Of a stretch of 33,541 nucleotides of DNA, positions 7,683 through 15,987 are shown in pieces. Under the pieces are notes generated by a model. The model was not told where the DNA came from. It did no database searches and saw nothing but the letters and a program-made list of their open reading frames with translations. Position numbers and translations under genes: made by a program. The first letter of the stretch is position 1. The number at the start of each line of letters is the position of its first letter. Source of the stretch: Clostridia bacterium (lineage in GTDB: Bacteria; Bacillota; Clostridia; Oscillospirales; CAG-272); assembly GCA_017414385.1 (NCBI GenBank), contig JAFQMO010000041.1:1-33541 (forward strand), in the 5' to 3' direction.

Positions 7683-7706
7683 AATGTCATACCCTTTCCT
7701 TTTTTA

Positions 7707-9065
7707 TTACGGTCTGCCGCTGACATTTGTAACATGGTCAACGGGCGACCAATCGGTGATTGGATTGTTTTCCAGATACAAATCCGTCAGATTTGTTAGG
7801 TTAGCAAGTGGAGAAATGTCGCTGATTTGATTGATACCCAAATTCAACCATGTCAAATTGGTCAAGTTGGCAATTGGTGAGATGTTGCTGATTTGATTGC
7901 AGTCCAAATCCAACGCTGTCAGATTGGTTAAGTTGACAAGCAGTGAGATGTCACTAATTTGATTGATACTCAATCTTAACTGTGTCAAATTGGTTAAGTT
8001 AGCAATCGGCGAGATATCACTGATTTGAGTGTTACCCAAATTCAAAGTCATCAGATTGGTTAAGTTAGCAATCGGCGAGATATCGCTGATTTGATGGTGG
8101 CTTAAACGCAGCCACATCAAATTGGTTAAGTTAGCAATCGGTGAGATATCACCGGTTTGATTTTTTCCCAAATCAAAATATAACAGATTGGTTAAGTTGG
8201 CAATCGGAGAGATGTCACTGATTTGATTGTCCCACAAATCCAAACGCGTTAGATTCGTCAAGCCGACAAGCGGAGAGATGTCACGGATTTGATTGCCGCT
8301 CAAATCCAATTCAGTTAGATTTGTCAGAGCAGAAAACGATTCCATACCGGAAAGATCGGAGATGTTTTGCGCTTCAAGATCAAGTTTGGTCGTCTGTGCA
8401 AAATCGGAAACATACAGATCTCCCTCGTATTTTTCGATTGCATCTCGCAATGCCGCCTCCAGATTGGGATCAGCGATCTTTAACTTGTTGTTGTCCTCTT
8501 GGGATGTCTCCGTCTCCGCAGGAAACAGCTCATTCAGCTTCTTTTCGATTGTATCGCTTTCGGTTTCCAAAAGACCGGCTTCGAGAATTGCACGCGCATC
8601 GTCCTCTCTGCCGAGCGCTATGTAAGCATCGGCAAGCAGAAGATAGATGTTTTCGTTTTTGGCATCGTATTGCAGCGCGATCTCCAAGGCAAAGACTGCC
8701 GCCTCGTCATCGCCGTTCTCAGATAAAGCGGAAGCTGCGCCGAGCATGACCTCGGTGCTTTTGAAAAGGGTATAGCTCTTCTCAAAAAGTGTGCGTGCTT
8801 CCTCCATGCTGCCTGTGGCAAGATATGCCTCTGCCAATCCGACATATGCATCGACGCTTTGGGGATCGATCTCGATGGCGCGCTCAAAGGCGAGGATCGC
8901 ACCCTCGTAGTCAAGCTCCACAAGACAGTGCCGTCCGAGATCGAGCTGCTTTTCAAGATCGTTTTCTCCAAATGCGGTCGGGAGGATGAGCGCCGCGACA
9001 ATCGCCAAAAGGATCAGCACAGCGGATGTGATGATGGCGAATTTTTTGTTTATGATCGGTTTCAT
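7707..9065 (-). CDS. Membrane-anchored TPR/leucine-rich-repeat protein, shorter paralog
   Basis: The 452-residue product has the same plan as the next gene: membrane segment (about 9-30), TPR helices to about residue 190, then nine leucine-rich repeats and a DWSP cap ending NVSGRP. Eight of the repeats are exactly 22 residues and very alike (DISPIANLTNL core), typical of internalin-like LRRs, which form a curved binding surface. It stops where its paralog goes on into two further domains, so it is either the ancestral short form or a truncated copy. Its first 85 residues are about four-fifths identical to those of the paralog. AAAGGAG lies about 14 bp before ATG 9065; the promoter is consensus-perfect. 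Likely an extracytoplasmic adhesion or peptide-binding protein; no specific role can be assigned. Confidence 0.85.
   Translation of the reverse strand: MKPIINKKFAIITSAVLILLAIVAALILPTAFGENDLEKQLDLGRHCLVELDYEGAILAFERAIEIDPQSVDAYVGLAEAYLATGSMEEARTLFEKSYTLFKSTEVMLGAASALSENGDDEAAVFALEIALQYDAKNENIYLLLADAYIALGREDDARAILEAGLLETESDTIEKKLNELFPAETETSQEDNNKLKIADPNLEAALRDAIEKYEGDLYVSDFAQTTKLDLEAQNISDLSGMESFSALTNLTELDLSGNQIRDISPLVGLTNLTRLDLWDNQISDISPIANLTNLLYFDLGKNQTGDISPIANLTNLMWLRLSHHQISDISPIANLTNLMTLNLGNTQISDISPIANLTNLTQLRLSINQISDISLLVNLTNLTALDLDCNQISNISPIANLTNLTWLNLGINQISDISPLANLTNLTDLYLENNPITDWSPVDHVTNVSGRP
7755..8282 (-). repeat. Eight 66-bp tandem repeats encoding leucine-rich repeats
   Basis: Each 66-bp unit encodes one 22-residue LRR. 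Stretches such as AATTGGTTAAGTTAGCAATC recur almost unchanged between units, and the array is AT-richer than the 5' part of the gene. High similarity between adjacent units points to recent expansion or ongoing recombination. Confidence 0.85.
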
Positions 9066-9097
9066 AGGGGAAGCTCCTTTGCTGTCCGTTTTCTTCC

Positions 9098-9126
9098 ATT
9101 ATAATACCAATACCGATATTTGTCAA
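9098..9126 (-). promoter_or_regulatory. Consensus promoter of the LRR operon
   Basis: Minus-strand TTGACA (9121-9126), 17-bp spacer, TATAAT (9098-9103): a perfect match to the vegetative consensus. The start codon at 9065 lies about 30 bp further on. Confidence 0.92.
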
Positions 9127-9161
9127 GGGATTGGTACGCGGTTCTCCGCTTTGTTGTCCGC

Positions 9162-9196
9162 AAAAAAAGAACCTCCCGCAATGCACTTGCGGGAGG
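9162..9196 (-). terminator. Terminator of the ddl-murI-thioesterase operon
   Basis: A perfect 10-bp stem (CCTCCCGCAA at 9187-9196 on the minus strand, its complement at 9172-9181), 5-nt loop, then TTCTTTTTTT. It ends transcription just after the thioesterase stop at 9206 and before the LRR promoter. Confidence 0.93.
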
Positions 9197-9205
9197 GGGC
9201 GTATA

Positions 9206-9994
9206 TCAGGTATCGGAGGGGATATCGGATGCGAGCCGTATCGCTGCCTCCATGTTGACGGTGCCGTCTCCGACACGCACGGTACGGACGTACAGAAGGC
9301 CGTTTTCATCGGGGGTCTCCGTATACATCACGCGCAGAACGTCGCCGAGCCTTGCCTCCTTCTGATAAGAGATGGCAAACGCCGTGATCCTCATCCCTGC
9401 GGCGATCTGCGGCAGATAGTCACAGAACAGATCCGCATAGCGGGTATTGTTCATGTGTCCGTTGCGGTCGATATCGGTGAAGCGTACAGTGCGCTCACCG
9501 CCGCATACAAGCGGGAGATCCCTTGGGATACGGAAGCGCAGGGGGATGGAGGTCTGCACCTTTTCCTCTCGGGCAAAGGGGATCCCGATGTCGTCCACAC
9601 GCAGAAGCTTTCCGTGTGCGGTATCCAGAAGCGCCCATTGAGAGGCACCGACCACGGCGGCATCTGAGATCTCTTTGCTGCTGTTACGGGTATGTAAAAG
9701 GAAATCACGGTCAAAAACCGCGCCGCGGCTGGAGGTACAGGGCCATGTCTGTGCGTACAGCGACTCATAGGGCGCAAACGGATGACGGATGTCAATGGAG
9801 ATGCGTGTCAAAAGGAAGACACGCTGTGCATCCCGCATCTCTGTCATCGTCGGACCGAGGTGCTCCAGCTGAAGCGTTGCGCAGTCCTGCATCAGACGGA
9901 GAAGATCGCCCGCATGGCATCTTCCGTTTTTGTCGGTCATATGCAGATATACGGTATAGGGTACGGTAAAGCGGTCGTTTTTTTCTGTGTTCAT
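9206..9994 (-). CDS. Acyl-ACP thioesterase (FatA/FatB-type)
   Basis: The 262-residue protein fits bacterial acyl-ACP thioesterases, which hydrolyse acyl-acyl carrier protein to release free fatty acids in the cytoplasm. It has two hot-dog halves; the second holds the characteristic DIDRNGHMNNTRYAD (residues 174-188) with the Asp-His-Asn-Asn catalytic network. The N-terminal half shows VYLHMTDKNGRCHAGDLLRLMQD, typical of the family. AGGAAG precedes ATG 9994. It is the last gene of an apparent operon with ddl and murI (39-bp gap after murI). A role in trimming or remodelling membrane fatty acids alongside wall synthesis is inference; chain-length preference cannot be read from sequence. Confidence 0.88.
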   Translation of the reverse strand: MNTEKNDRFTVPYTVYLHMTDKNGRCHAGDLLRLMQDCATLQLEHLGPTMTEMRDAQRVFLLTRISIDIRHPFAPYESLYAQTWPCTSSRGAVFDRDFLLHTRNSSKEISDAAVVGASQWALLDTAHGKLLRVDDIGIPFAREEKVQTSIPLRFRIPRDLPLVCGGERTVRFTDIDRNGHMNNTRYADLFCDYLPQIAAGMRITAFAISYQKEARLGDVLRVMYTETPDENGLLYVRTVRVGDGTVNMEAAIRLASDIPSDT

Positions 9995-10033
9995 ATCGAT
10001 CTTCCTGTTCTTTTGCTGATCGGCTGCCGCGGA

Positions 10034-10870
10034 TCAGTATTCCTCAATGCGGATACGCTCAACTGCGGGAAATGCGCCGTCCTCAGTACCGAGAAAGCGT
10101 GCTGCCGCCTGCGCAAAGCCGGTCGGCTCATCGCTGACAAAGAAACGCATCCTTCCCTTGCACGTGTCGGTATCCGTGCGGTGCAGGTCCTCACTTGAGA
10201 GAAGCTCGCCGAGTGCGCCCGCCGCCGCAACACCCGTATCGATGAGGGTGACGCCGGGGAGCTGGCGCGCAATGATCGGCCGCAGGAGGGGATAATGGGT
10301 GCATCCGAGAATGAGCGTATCGATATCCGCCTCGATCAGGGGACGGAGATACCGCTGTACGGTCAGCGTCGGGATGGGATCCTCAGGGTCGGTGAAGCCG
10401 TTTTCCACCAGCGGCACAAGCAGTGCGCATGCCGCGCAGAATACCTGCAGATCGCTGTTTTTTTCGTGCAGTGTTTTTTCATAAGCGCCGGAGGCGATGG
10501 AGGACGGTGTCGCAATGACACCGATGCGTCCGTTTTTGGTTGCGGCGACAGCGGCATCGACTGCGGGCTCGATCACGCCGATCACGGGAACGGAGAAGCT
10601 TTGGCGCAGAAGCGGCATGGCATTTGCGGATACCGTTCCGCAGGCAACGACGACTGCCTTGCAGTCTGCCTCCTTCAAAAGAAAACGCATATCCTGAAGC
10701 GCATAGCGGCAGACGGTCTGTGCGGAGCGGGTGCCGTACGGGACACGTCCGGTGTCGCCGAAATACACGATCTCCTCGCGGGGAAGGCGCAAGCCGATCT
10801 CCTTGACTGCCGTCAGACCGCCAAGACCGCTGTCAAAGACGCCGATCGGTCTGTTTTTTTCTTCGCGCAT
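10034..10870 (-). CDS. murI: Glutamate racemase
   Basis: Converts L-glutamate to D-glutamate for peptidoglycan precursors, in the cytoplasm. The 278-residue length is usual. Visible motifs are FDSGLGG (residues 12-18), the first catalytic cysteine in VACGTVSAN (Cys77) and the second in LGCTHYPLL (Cys190). The usual ACNTA motif here reads ACGTV, an Asn-to-Gly variant that keeps the cysteine. The start is ATG 10870, preceded by AAGGAG; a longer open frame to 10960 overlaps ddl and has no supporting site. It begins 20 bp after the ddl stop and leads into the thioesterase, so the three are probably one transcript. Confidence 0.95.
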   Translation of the reverse strand: MREEKNRPIGVFDSGLGGLTAVKEIGLRLPREEIVYFGDTGRVPYGTRSAQTVCRYALQDMRFLLKEADCKAVVVACGTVSANAMPLLRQSFSVPVIGVIEPAVDAAVAATKNGRIGVIATPSSIASGAYEKTLHEKNSDLQVFCAACALLVPLVENGFTDPEDPIPTLTVQRYLRPLIEADIDTLILGCTHYPLLRPIIARQLPGVTLIDTGVAAAGALGELLSSEDLHRTDTDTCKGRMRFFVSDEPTGFAQAAARFLGTEDGAFPAVERIRIEEY

Positions 10871-10890
10871 GACAATTCTCCTTTTTTGTG

Positions 10891-11973
10891 TTATGCCTGC
10901 ATGGCATATTCGATCAGCGCGTCGATCAGCGCTGTTGTGGACTTGCCCATGTGGTTCCACAACTTGGGATACATACTGATCGAGGTGAAGCCGGGCAGGG
11001 TATTGATCTCATTGAAGACGATGCGTTCCTCTGCTGTGACAAAGAAATCGACACGGGACAGTCCTCTGCAGCCAAGCGCCTCATAGATCAGCTTCGCCTG
11101 TGCCCTGACGCGTGCAAGTGCCCCGTCGGAGATGCGTGCGGGAATATGATCGGCGCTGGTTGCGTTTACATATTTGGTATCATAGTCATAAAAATCGCTG
11201 CCGGGATCGATCTCGCCGGGGACTGCCGTCTGTGCATCCTCATTGCCGAGCACGGCACATTCGACCTCGCGGCCGACGATACATTCCTCAACGAGGATCT
11301 TGTCATCATATTCGGCGGCACAGCGGAGCGCACGCAGAAGCTCCTCCTTGGAGCGCGCCTTGGAAACACCGACCGAGGAGCCTGCGTTTGCCGGCTTTAC
11401 GAACAGCGGATACGCGTCCACGGCTTCTGCTGCGGCGATCGCGGCATCGGGGTCACGCATCAGTGCGGTGCGGGTGATGACGGTATAGCGTGCCTGGTCA
11501 ACGGGGTAATTGGAGAGGATCATTTTGGTGAATGCCTTGTCCATGGAAACGGCGGAGGCGGCGCAGTGCGGACCCACATAGGGGATACCTGCCATGGAGA
11601 GCAGCCCCTGCAGGGTGCCGTCCTCACAGAAGGCGCCGTGCATGACGGGGAACACAACATCGATCTTGTATGCGGCGAAGGAATGCAGCTCCGTGCCGCA
11701 GTCCGGGACCTCGGCATAAAGACAGCCGCCATCGGCGGGAGAGGGGGAGAGCATGGCACGGCGCAGATGTGCACGGTCGGTGTGCCAGGTGTCGTCTGCG
11801 ATGGCCTCGAGTGTACCGTTATAGAGGTACCAGGTGCCCTCGCGGGTGATGCCGAGCATCAGCGTATCGTATTTTTCCGTGTCGAGCGCCCGCAAAACGG
11901 AGCAGACGCTCATCAGGGAGACCTCATATTCGGTGGATCGTCCGCCGAAGAGACAAAGAAGTGTTTTTTTCAT
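10891..11973 (-). CDS. ddl: D-alanine--D-alanine ligase
   Basis: ATP-grasp enzyme that joins two D-alanines for the peptidoglycan stem peptide. The 360 residues match the family. Visible features: LFGGRSTEYEVS at the N-terminus, VMHGAFCEDGTLQGLL, SMDKAFTK, the ATP-binding KPANAGSSVGVS, DYDTKYV, and the C-terminal FNEINTLPGFTSISMYPKLW, which provides Mg and substrate contacts. The DYDTKY segment is that of ordinary D-Ala-D-Ala ligases rather than D-Ala-D-Lac ligases, so vancomycin resistance is not implied. A purine-rich AAGGG lies 9 nt before ATG 11973. It is followed by murI, giving a small D-amino-acid/wall-precursor operon. Confidence 0.96.
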   Translation of the reverse strand: MKKTLLCLFGGRSTEYEVSLMSVCSVLRALDTEKYDTLMLGITREGTWYLYNGTLEAIADDTWHTDRAHLRRAMLSPSPADGGCLYAEVPDCGTELHSFAAYKIDVVFPVMHGAFCEDGTLQGLLSMAGIPYVGPHCAASAVSMDKAFTKMILSNYPVDQARYTVITRTALMRDPDAAIAAAEAVDAYPLFVKPANAGSSVGVSKARSKEELLRALRCAAEYDDKILVEECIVGREVECAVLGNEDAQTAVPGEIDPGSDFYDYDTKYVNATSADHIPARISDGALARVRAQAKLIYEALGCRGLSRVDFFVTAEERIVFNEINTLPGFTSISMYPKLWNHMGKSTTALIDALIEYAMQA

Positions 11974-12173
11974 GACAATTACCCTTGTTTTCGCAAAGCG
12001 AAGGTTTCCTTATCGTAGATGATCGGTCATCGGGAAAGCGGTATGGCGGCAAAAACGTGTGTCCGGGGAAGCATCCGTCCTAAACGATATGCAGCAGCGG
12101 CAGCGTTCATGCGTTTTTTTGCTTTCCGAAAAAAAGAAAAAGCAAAGGAAAAATCGTATGCATCCGTGTGCCG

Positions 12174-12554
12174 TCAACGAAAGCCCTGTGTGAGACGGAG
12201 GATATATACAAGGAGGAACGCCGCAAGCAAAAGAACGGCTGCGGCCGACTCGATGCGGCGGTATACGGCTGCAGAGACGGAGATACGGGTAAGCATCCGA
12301 TCGAAGGCGGCGGGAAAAACGGCACGCAGAAGCAGAAGTGCTATGACGGGAAGCGTTACCCAAAGCGGATGATGGGAAAAGGCGGCACCGAGATCTCCGC
12401 GGAAGACGGCAAGCACGGCGCGCGTCATGCCGCATCCGGGGCATGGGTATCCTGTGATACGTGCAAAAATGCAGAGTCTGCCGCCAAGGACCCAGAATGC
12501 AAGGAGCACGCAGACGGCAAGAAGCAGTGCCGCAACGGTTTTATATGGCCTCAT
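12174..12554 (-). CDS. DUF2752 small membrane protein
   Basis: The 126-residue protein has the DUF2752 signature CPGCGMTRA (residues 38-46), with HPLW at 62-65, and about three hydrophobic segments (around 6-25, 64-80 and 105-120). The family's biochemical role is unknown; the conserved CxxC suggests metal binding or redox chemistry in or at the membrane. Its ATG overlaps the prmC stop by 4 bp (12551-12554, ATGA), so the two are translationally coupled. No clear terminator follows in the 200 bp before ddl; that gap holds only an A/T-rich low-complexity stretch with an imperfect dyad at about 12113-12152. Confidence 0.88.
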   Translation of the reverse strand: MRPYKTVAALLLAVCVLLAFWVLGGRLCIFARITGYPCPGCGMTRAVLAVFRGDLGAAFSHHPLWVTLPVIALLLLRAVFPAAFDRMLTRISVSAAVYRRIESAAAVLLLAAFLLVYILRLTQGFR

Positions 12555-13429
12555 GACGGTGCTTTCTCTGTCAGGCGGAACAGGATCGCGGCACGGTCAT
12601 TGCCGCCCCAGTCGCGTCGGAGCTGACAGCTGCAGCCATGCTCCCGTGCAAGAGCGCGGAGCTGCTCTCCCTGATCGCAGCCGATCTCAAGGACGATGCA
12701 GCCGCGGGGCGCAAGACGGGGCAGATAGTGACAAAGGATCGCGCGGTAAAAAGCAAGACCGTCCTCGCCGCCGTCAAGGGCTGTGATCGGCTCTGCCTTG
12801 ACCTGCGCATCCAGCGTTTTGCAGACGTCGGTCGGGATATAGGGCGGATTTGCGGAGATGACATTCGGCGGGGGACTGTCTGCGGGGCTGTCCCCGAGAA
12901 AAATGTCACCGCGGCACAGATGAAGCCGTTCCCCGACAGCGCCGAAGCGGCGTCGGTTCTCCTCTGCTGCCGCATATGCCTGCGGATAAAGCTCCAGCGC
13001 CCACGCAGAGACATCCTCTCGCTCTGCAAGCACGGAGAGGGGAATGCATCCCGAGCCTGTGCAAAGATCCCAGAGCACACCGCCGGCGGGAAGGAGACGG
13101 AGCACCTCCTCGACAATGACCTCGGTATCTGCCCGCGGGATCAGACATCCGCCGGAGACAAAAAAGTCGTGTCCGAAAAACGGAGAGCAGCCGAGCAGAT
13201 GTCCAAGCGGTGTACCGAATGCACGGCGGCGCGCCGTGTCAAGGCATTGCTGTGCCGCATCGTCGGGTACGTCCCTTGCGCTGTGCATGATCACAGCGGC
13301 GCGGTCCATGCCCGCGCGCAGGCGCAGGATCTCGTCTGCCTCGTAAACGCAGTCAATGGACAGTCCCGACTGCTGTGCGGCATCGGACAGGGACAGGCGC
13401 AATGCGCGCTTCAGCTCTGCATATGTCAT
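12551..13429 (-). CDS. prmC: Peptide chain release factor N5-glutamine methyltransferase
   Basis: Methylates the glutamine of the GGQ motif in RF1 and RF2, using S-adenosylmethionine. The 292 residues show an N-terminal helical domain with a variant of the PrmC linker (GTPLGHLLG, residues 72-80, then LIPRADTEVIVEEVL), the SAM motif DLCTGSGCI (121-129) and the catalytic NPPY (194-197). AAGGAAGGG precedes ATG 13429. It follows the DUF1385 gene, a common Firmicutes order that usually continues into prfA; here prfA is replaced by a DUF2752 gene. Confidence 0.95.
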   Translation of the reverse strand: MTYAELKRALRLSLSDAAQQSGLSIDCVYEADEILRLRAGMDRAAVIMHSARDVPDDAAQQCLDTARRRAFGTPLGHLLGCSPFFGHDFFVSGGCLIPRADTEVIVEEVLRLLPAGGVLWDLCTGSGCIPLSVLAEREDVSAWALELYPQAYAAAEENRRRFGAVGERLHLCRGDIFLGDSPADSPPPNVISANPPYIPTDVCKTLDAQVKAEPITALDGGEDGLAFYRAILCHYLPRLAPRGCIVLEIGCDQGEQLRALAREHGCSCQLRRDWGGNDRAAILFRLTEKAPS

Positions 13430-13534
13430 AGATCTGCCCTTCCTTTCGTTGCCCCATCGGCCGTCCGGCCTTGTCGGTCTTTGGACCTTGTCGGCTGTGC
13501 TTTCAAAATCGGGACGGCGCGGCTGCTTGCCGGG

Positions 13535-14557
13535 TCACTCTGCGACCAGACAGTAGTCCTCGCCCTCGACCTCCTCCACGCGGAAATCGGGGTATTCGTC
13601 CTTGAGGGTATATTTGACAGCCGCAATGGCGATCTCGATCTGAGCGTCATCGGGCTCCTTTGTCGTCATACGCTGCATCCAGAGACCGGGTGCAGAGAGG
13701 ATCTTGGTAAAGAGATTGTCGTGCTTGCCTGCGTACATGATGAACTCAAAGCCGACACCGACGACCAGCGGAAGCATGGGAAGCTTGATGCACAAACGGA
13801 CAAGAAGGCTGTCCCATGTGATGAAGGATGCGACGATGACGGAGAGAATGAGGATCACAAAGATGAAGCTGGTGCCGCAGCGGGGATGGAAGCGGCTCTG
13901 CTTTTTCACGTTTTCCACCGTCAGCTCCAGTCCCTGCTCGTAGCAGAAGATGGTCTTATGCTCGGCGCCGTGGTATTGGAAGGTGCGGCGGATGTCCTTC
14001 ATGAAGGAGACGAGCCATACATAGCAGACAAAGATGCCGATGCGGATGATGCCCTCGATGACGTTCTTGAACCAGCCCAGCGTTCCGCCGAGCAGATGGT
14101 CAAGACCCTTTGTCACAAGCATGGGAACAAAGAAGAACAGACCGACACCGAGCGCGATGCCGAGCACAGCGGAGATGATCATGACGATATTGACCAGATT
14201 CTGTCCGAGGCGGCGCTCAAGCCAGCGCTCAAAGCGGCCGGGCTCCGCCTCCTCCTCAAGACCGTATTCCTCGGCAGAGATCCCAAGGACCTTATAGGAG
14301 AGGAGCAGCGACTCCACCAGATTGACCACACCGCGCACGATGGGCAGGCGCAGAAGCCTGTACCTGTCGCGCAGAGAGGTATATTTGTGGTCGGAGATGC
14401 GTATTCTATGATCACTTTCGCGGCGCAGGGCGATGGAATACGTACCGCCCGCCTTCATCATAATGCCTTCCAGAACGGCCTCGCCGCCGATCTTTCCCTT
14501 GCGGCATGCAAGGACATCGTCCTTTGCACAGCCTGCCTGATTCTTTTGATTTGCCAT
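13535..14557 (-). CDS. DUF1385 (YqhQ-like) membrane protein
   Basis: The 340-residue protein shows the DUF1385 hallmarks: GGEAVLEGIMMK (residues 25-35), RGVVNLVESL, YHGAEHKTI (195-203) and HPRCGTSF (224-231). About four membrane segments are visible, around 123-148, 168-187, 231-248 and 255-275. The biochemical function is unknown; the gene's steady linkage with prmC in Firmicutes suggests a housekeeping role. AAAGGAG precedes ATG 14557. A 105-bp gap separates it from prmC. Confidence 0.92.
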   Translation of the reverse strand: MANQKNQAGCAKDDVLACRKGKIGGEAVLEGIMMKAGGTYSIALRRESDHRIRISDHKYTSLRDRYRLLRLPIVRGVVNLVESLLLSYKVLGISAEEYGLEEEAEPGRFERWLERRLGQNLVNIVMIISAVLGIALGVGLFFFVPMLVTKGLDHLLGGTLGWFKNVIEGIIRIGIFVCYVWLVSFMKDIRRTFQYHGAEHKTIFCYEQGLELTVENVKKQSRFHPRCGTSFIFVILILSVIVASFITWDSLLVRLCIKLPMLPLVVGVGFEFIMYAGKHDNLFTKILSAPGLWMQRMTTKEPDDAQIEIAIAAVKYTLKDEYPDFRVEEVEGEDYCLVAE

Positions 14558-14628
14558 AACGAAGCTCCTTTGGTTGGAGATGTTTTTGTTTTACGCGGTT
14601 ACAGAAATGCTGTTCCGCCGATTCTTTT

Positions 14629-14657
14629 ATTATAGCAGATTTTTGCGGCAAAAGGAA
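14629..14657 (-). promoter_or_regulatory. Possible promoter of the DUF1385-prmC operon
   Basis: Minus-strand TATAAT (14629-14634) is perfect, but the -35 position (TTCCTT, 14652-14657) is poor. It lies 72 bp before ATG 14557 in a divergent intergenic region that otherwise holds only the promoter of the plus-strand LCP gene. Confidence 0.4.
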
Positions 14658-14780
14658 GACCTTTTGCAAAGAATTCACAGAAATCTATCAATTTGTTCGC
14701 GTTCTCCTCTGCACACAAAACCAAACGGACGGGAAAATCGGAGAAAAAGGGAGAAACACAAAAAATTCACAGATCAGATA

Positions 14781-14809
14781 TTGAAAATTTGCGGAAAGTG
14801 TTCTATAAT
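14781..14809 (+). promoter_or_regulatory. Promoter of the LCP-family gene
   Basis: TTGAAA (14781-14786), 17-bp spacer, TATAAT (14804-14809), about 50 bp before the start codon. Confidence 0.85.
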
Positions 14810-14859
14810 ATAGGGAGAATAGGATCTGTACAGAAAAAAACAGGAGAGGAGGATGCGTC

Positions 14860-15906
14860 ATGGCTTCGCTGAGAAATTTCGCGATCACCTTTTGCGTGTC
14901 GCTTGTGATCTTTGGCTTTCTTGCCTATTATGTGGCGGTGTTTGCCGCGGACAGCTTTGCGGAGGGCTTCGGTATCTCCCGTGAGACGGAAGAAGCACAG
15001 ACAACAGAGGCAGTGACAGAGGTATTCAACCCCTTTGATGATACCACGCCTCCCGAGTCCACCACCATTCAAGGCAATTCCTTCAATTTCGTGCTTGTGG
15101 GACTGGACTATTGCGCGGAGATCTTTGACGACTATCACGAATCGATCTCCGAGATCCTGGCGCAGGCGCTTTCGGGTGTACAGGAGGAGGGCGTTGATCA
15201 GCAGCTGACCTATGAGCAGAAGCGCAGCATCTCCGCCGATGCGGTCCTCATCGGCCGCGTGGATAAGGAGGACAGACGGCTGACTCTGACGTGTCTGTCG
15301 GGCAATACGCGTGTATTTGTCGACGGTGTTTATACAGACCTGGGCTCTGTTCTGATCAATAAGGGTGTGGATTTTTATCTGGGCAAGATCACGGCACTGA
15401 CCGGCTTTGCTCCGGATTATTACGGCATTGTCAGCATTCCCGCCATGCAGGATATCATCGACGAGCTGGGCGGACTTTCCTTCCGCGTGCCCTGTGATAT
15501 GGAATATGAGGACGAGACGGAGGGGCTTGTCATTTCGCTCAAGGAGGGCACACAGTGGCTGACGGGCGAGGATGCCATGCACGTTCTGCGGTATGCGGGC
15601 TATGAGGACCGCGACATTTCCCGTATGGGCGTGATCCGCGACATGGCGGCATCCATGATGACATCGGTTGCCGACATTACCACGCTTGCAAATGCGGCAT
15701 CGCTGTTCCAGACCGTGAAAAACGGCGTTGCGACCAATATGAGCCTTGCCAATTTTTCCGACCATTTGGACCTGATCTTCCACATCGGGGACTTTACCGT
15801 GGTCAACTATGCGTACCCCGGTCAGATGATCGTGTACAACGGCAGTCCGATGTTTGAGCCGGACACCGTTTCGGCGCTGACGGCGCTTCTGCGTTACCGC
15901 AGCTGA
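14860..15906 (+). CDS. LytR-CpsA-Psr (LCP) family cell-wall glycopolymer transferase
   Basis: LCP proteins attach wall teichoic acids or capsule polymers from lipid carriers to peptidoglycan on the outer face of the membrane. This 348-residue protein has one N-terminal membrane helix (about residues 8-28), a Thr/Glu-rich linker, then the LCP domain: NFVLVGLDY, SADAVLIGRVD (usually the Asp-containing DTxxL/V strand), TCLSGNTRV, a YGIVSIPAMQDIIDELGG segment and WLTGEDAMHVLRYAGY with the following arginines. It carries the expected acidic and arginine residues for polyprenyl-phosphate binding. GGAGAGGAGG precedes ATG 14860. The eda-kdgK pair follows after 81 bp without a clear terminator; read-through is possible. 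Confidence 0.88.
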   Translation: MASLRNFAITFCVSLVIFGFLAYYVAVFAADSFAEGFGISRETEEAQTTEAVTEVFNPFDDTTPPESTTIQGNSFNFVLVGLDYCAEIFDDYHESISEILAQALSGVQEEGVDQQLTYEQKRSISADAVLIGRVDKEDRRLTLTCLSGNTRVFVDGVYTDLGSVLINKGVDFYLGKITALTGFAPDYYGIVSIPAMQDIIDELGGLSFRVPCDMEYEDETEGLVISLKEGTQWLTGEDAMHVLRYAGYEDRDISRMGVIRDMAASMMTSVADITTLANAASLFQTVKNGVATNMSLANFSDHLDLIFHIGDFTVVNYAYPGQMIVYNGSPMFEPDTVSALTALLRYRS

Positions 15907-15987
15907 CGGCGCGCCGCGAAACCGAATGCAAAAATATGGAAATCATTGCAATTGCGTATATTTCAAAGCGAAAAGAGGTAAAAACAA

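Noticed and set aside
10891..11973. D-Ala-D-Lac ligase (vancomycin-resistance type)
   Set aside because: The ligase has the DYDTKY-type segment of ordinary D-Ala-D-Ala ligases, and no vanH or vanX neighbours.
12638..14635. 665-codon plus-strand frame opposite prmC and the DUF1385 gene
   Set aside because: It spans two recognised genes and their intergenic region on the other strand; Cys/His/Arg-rich composition is that of an antisense frame.
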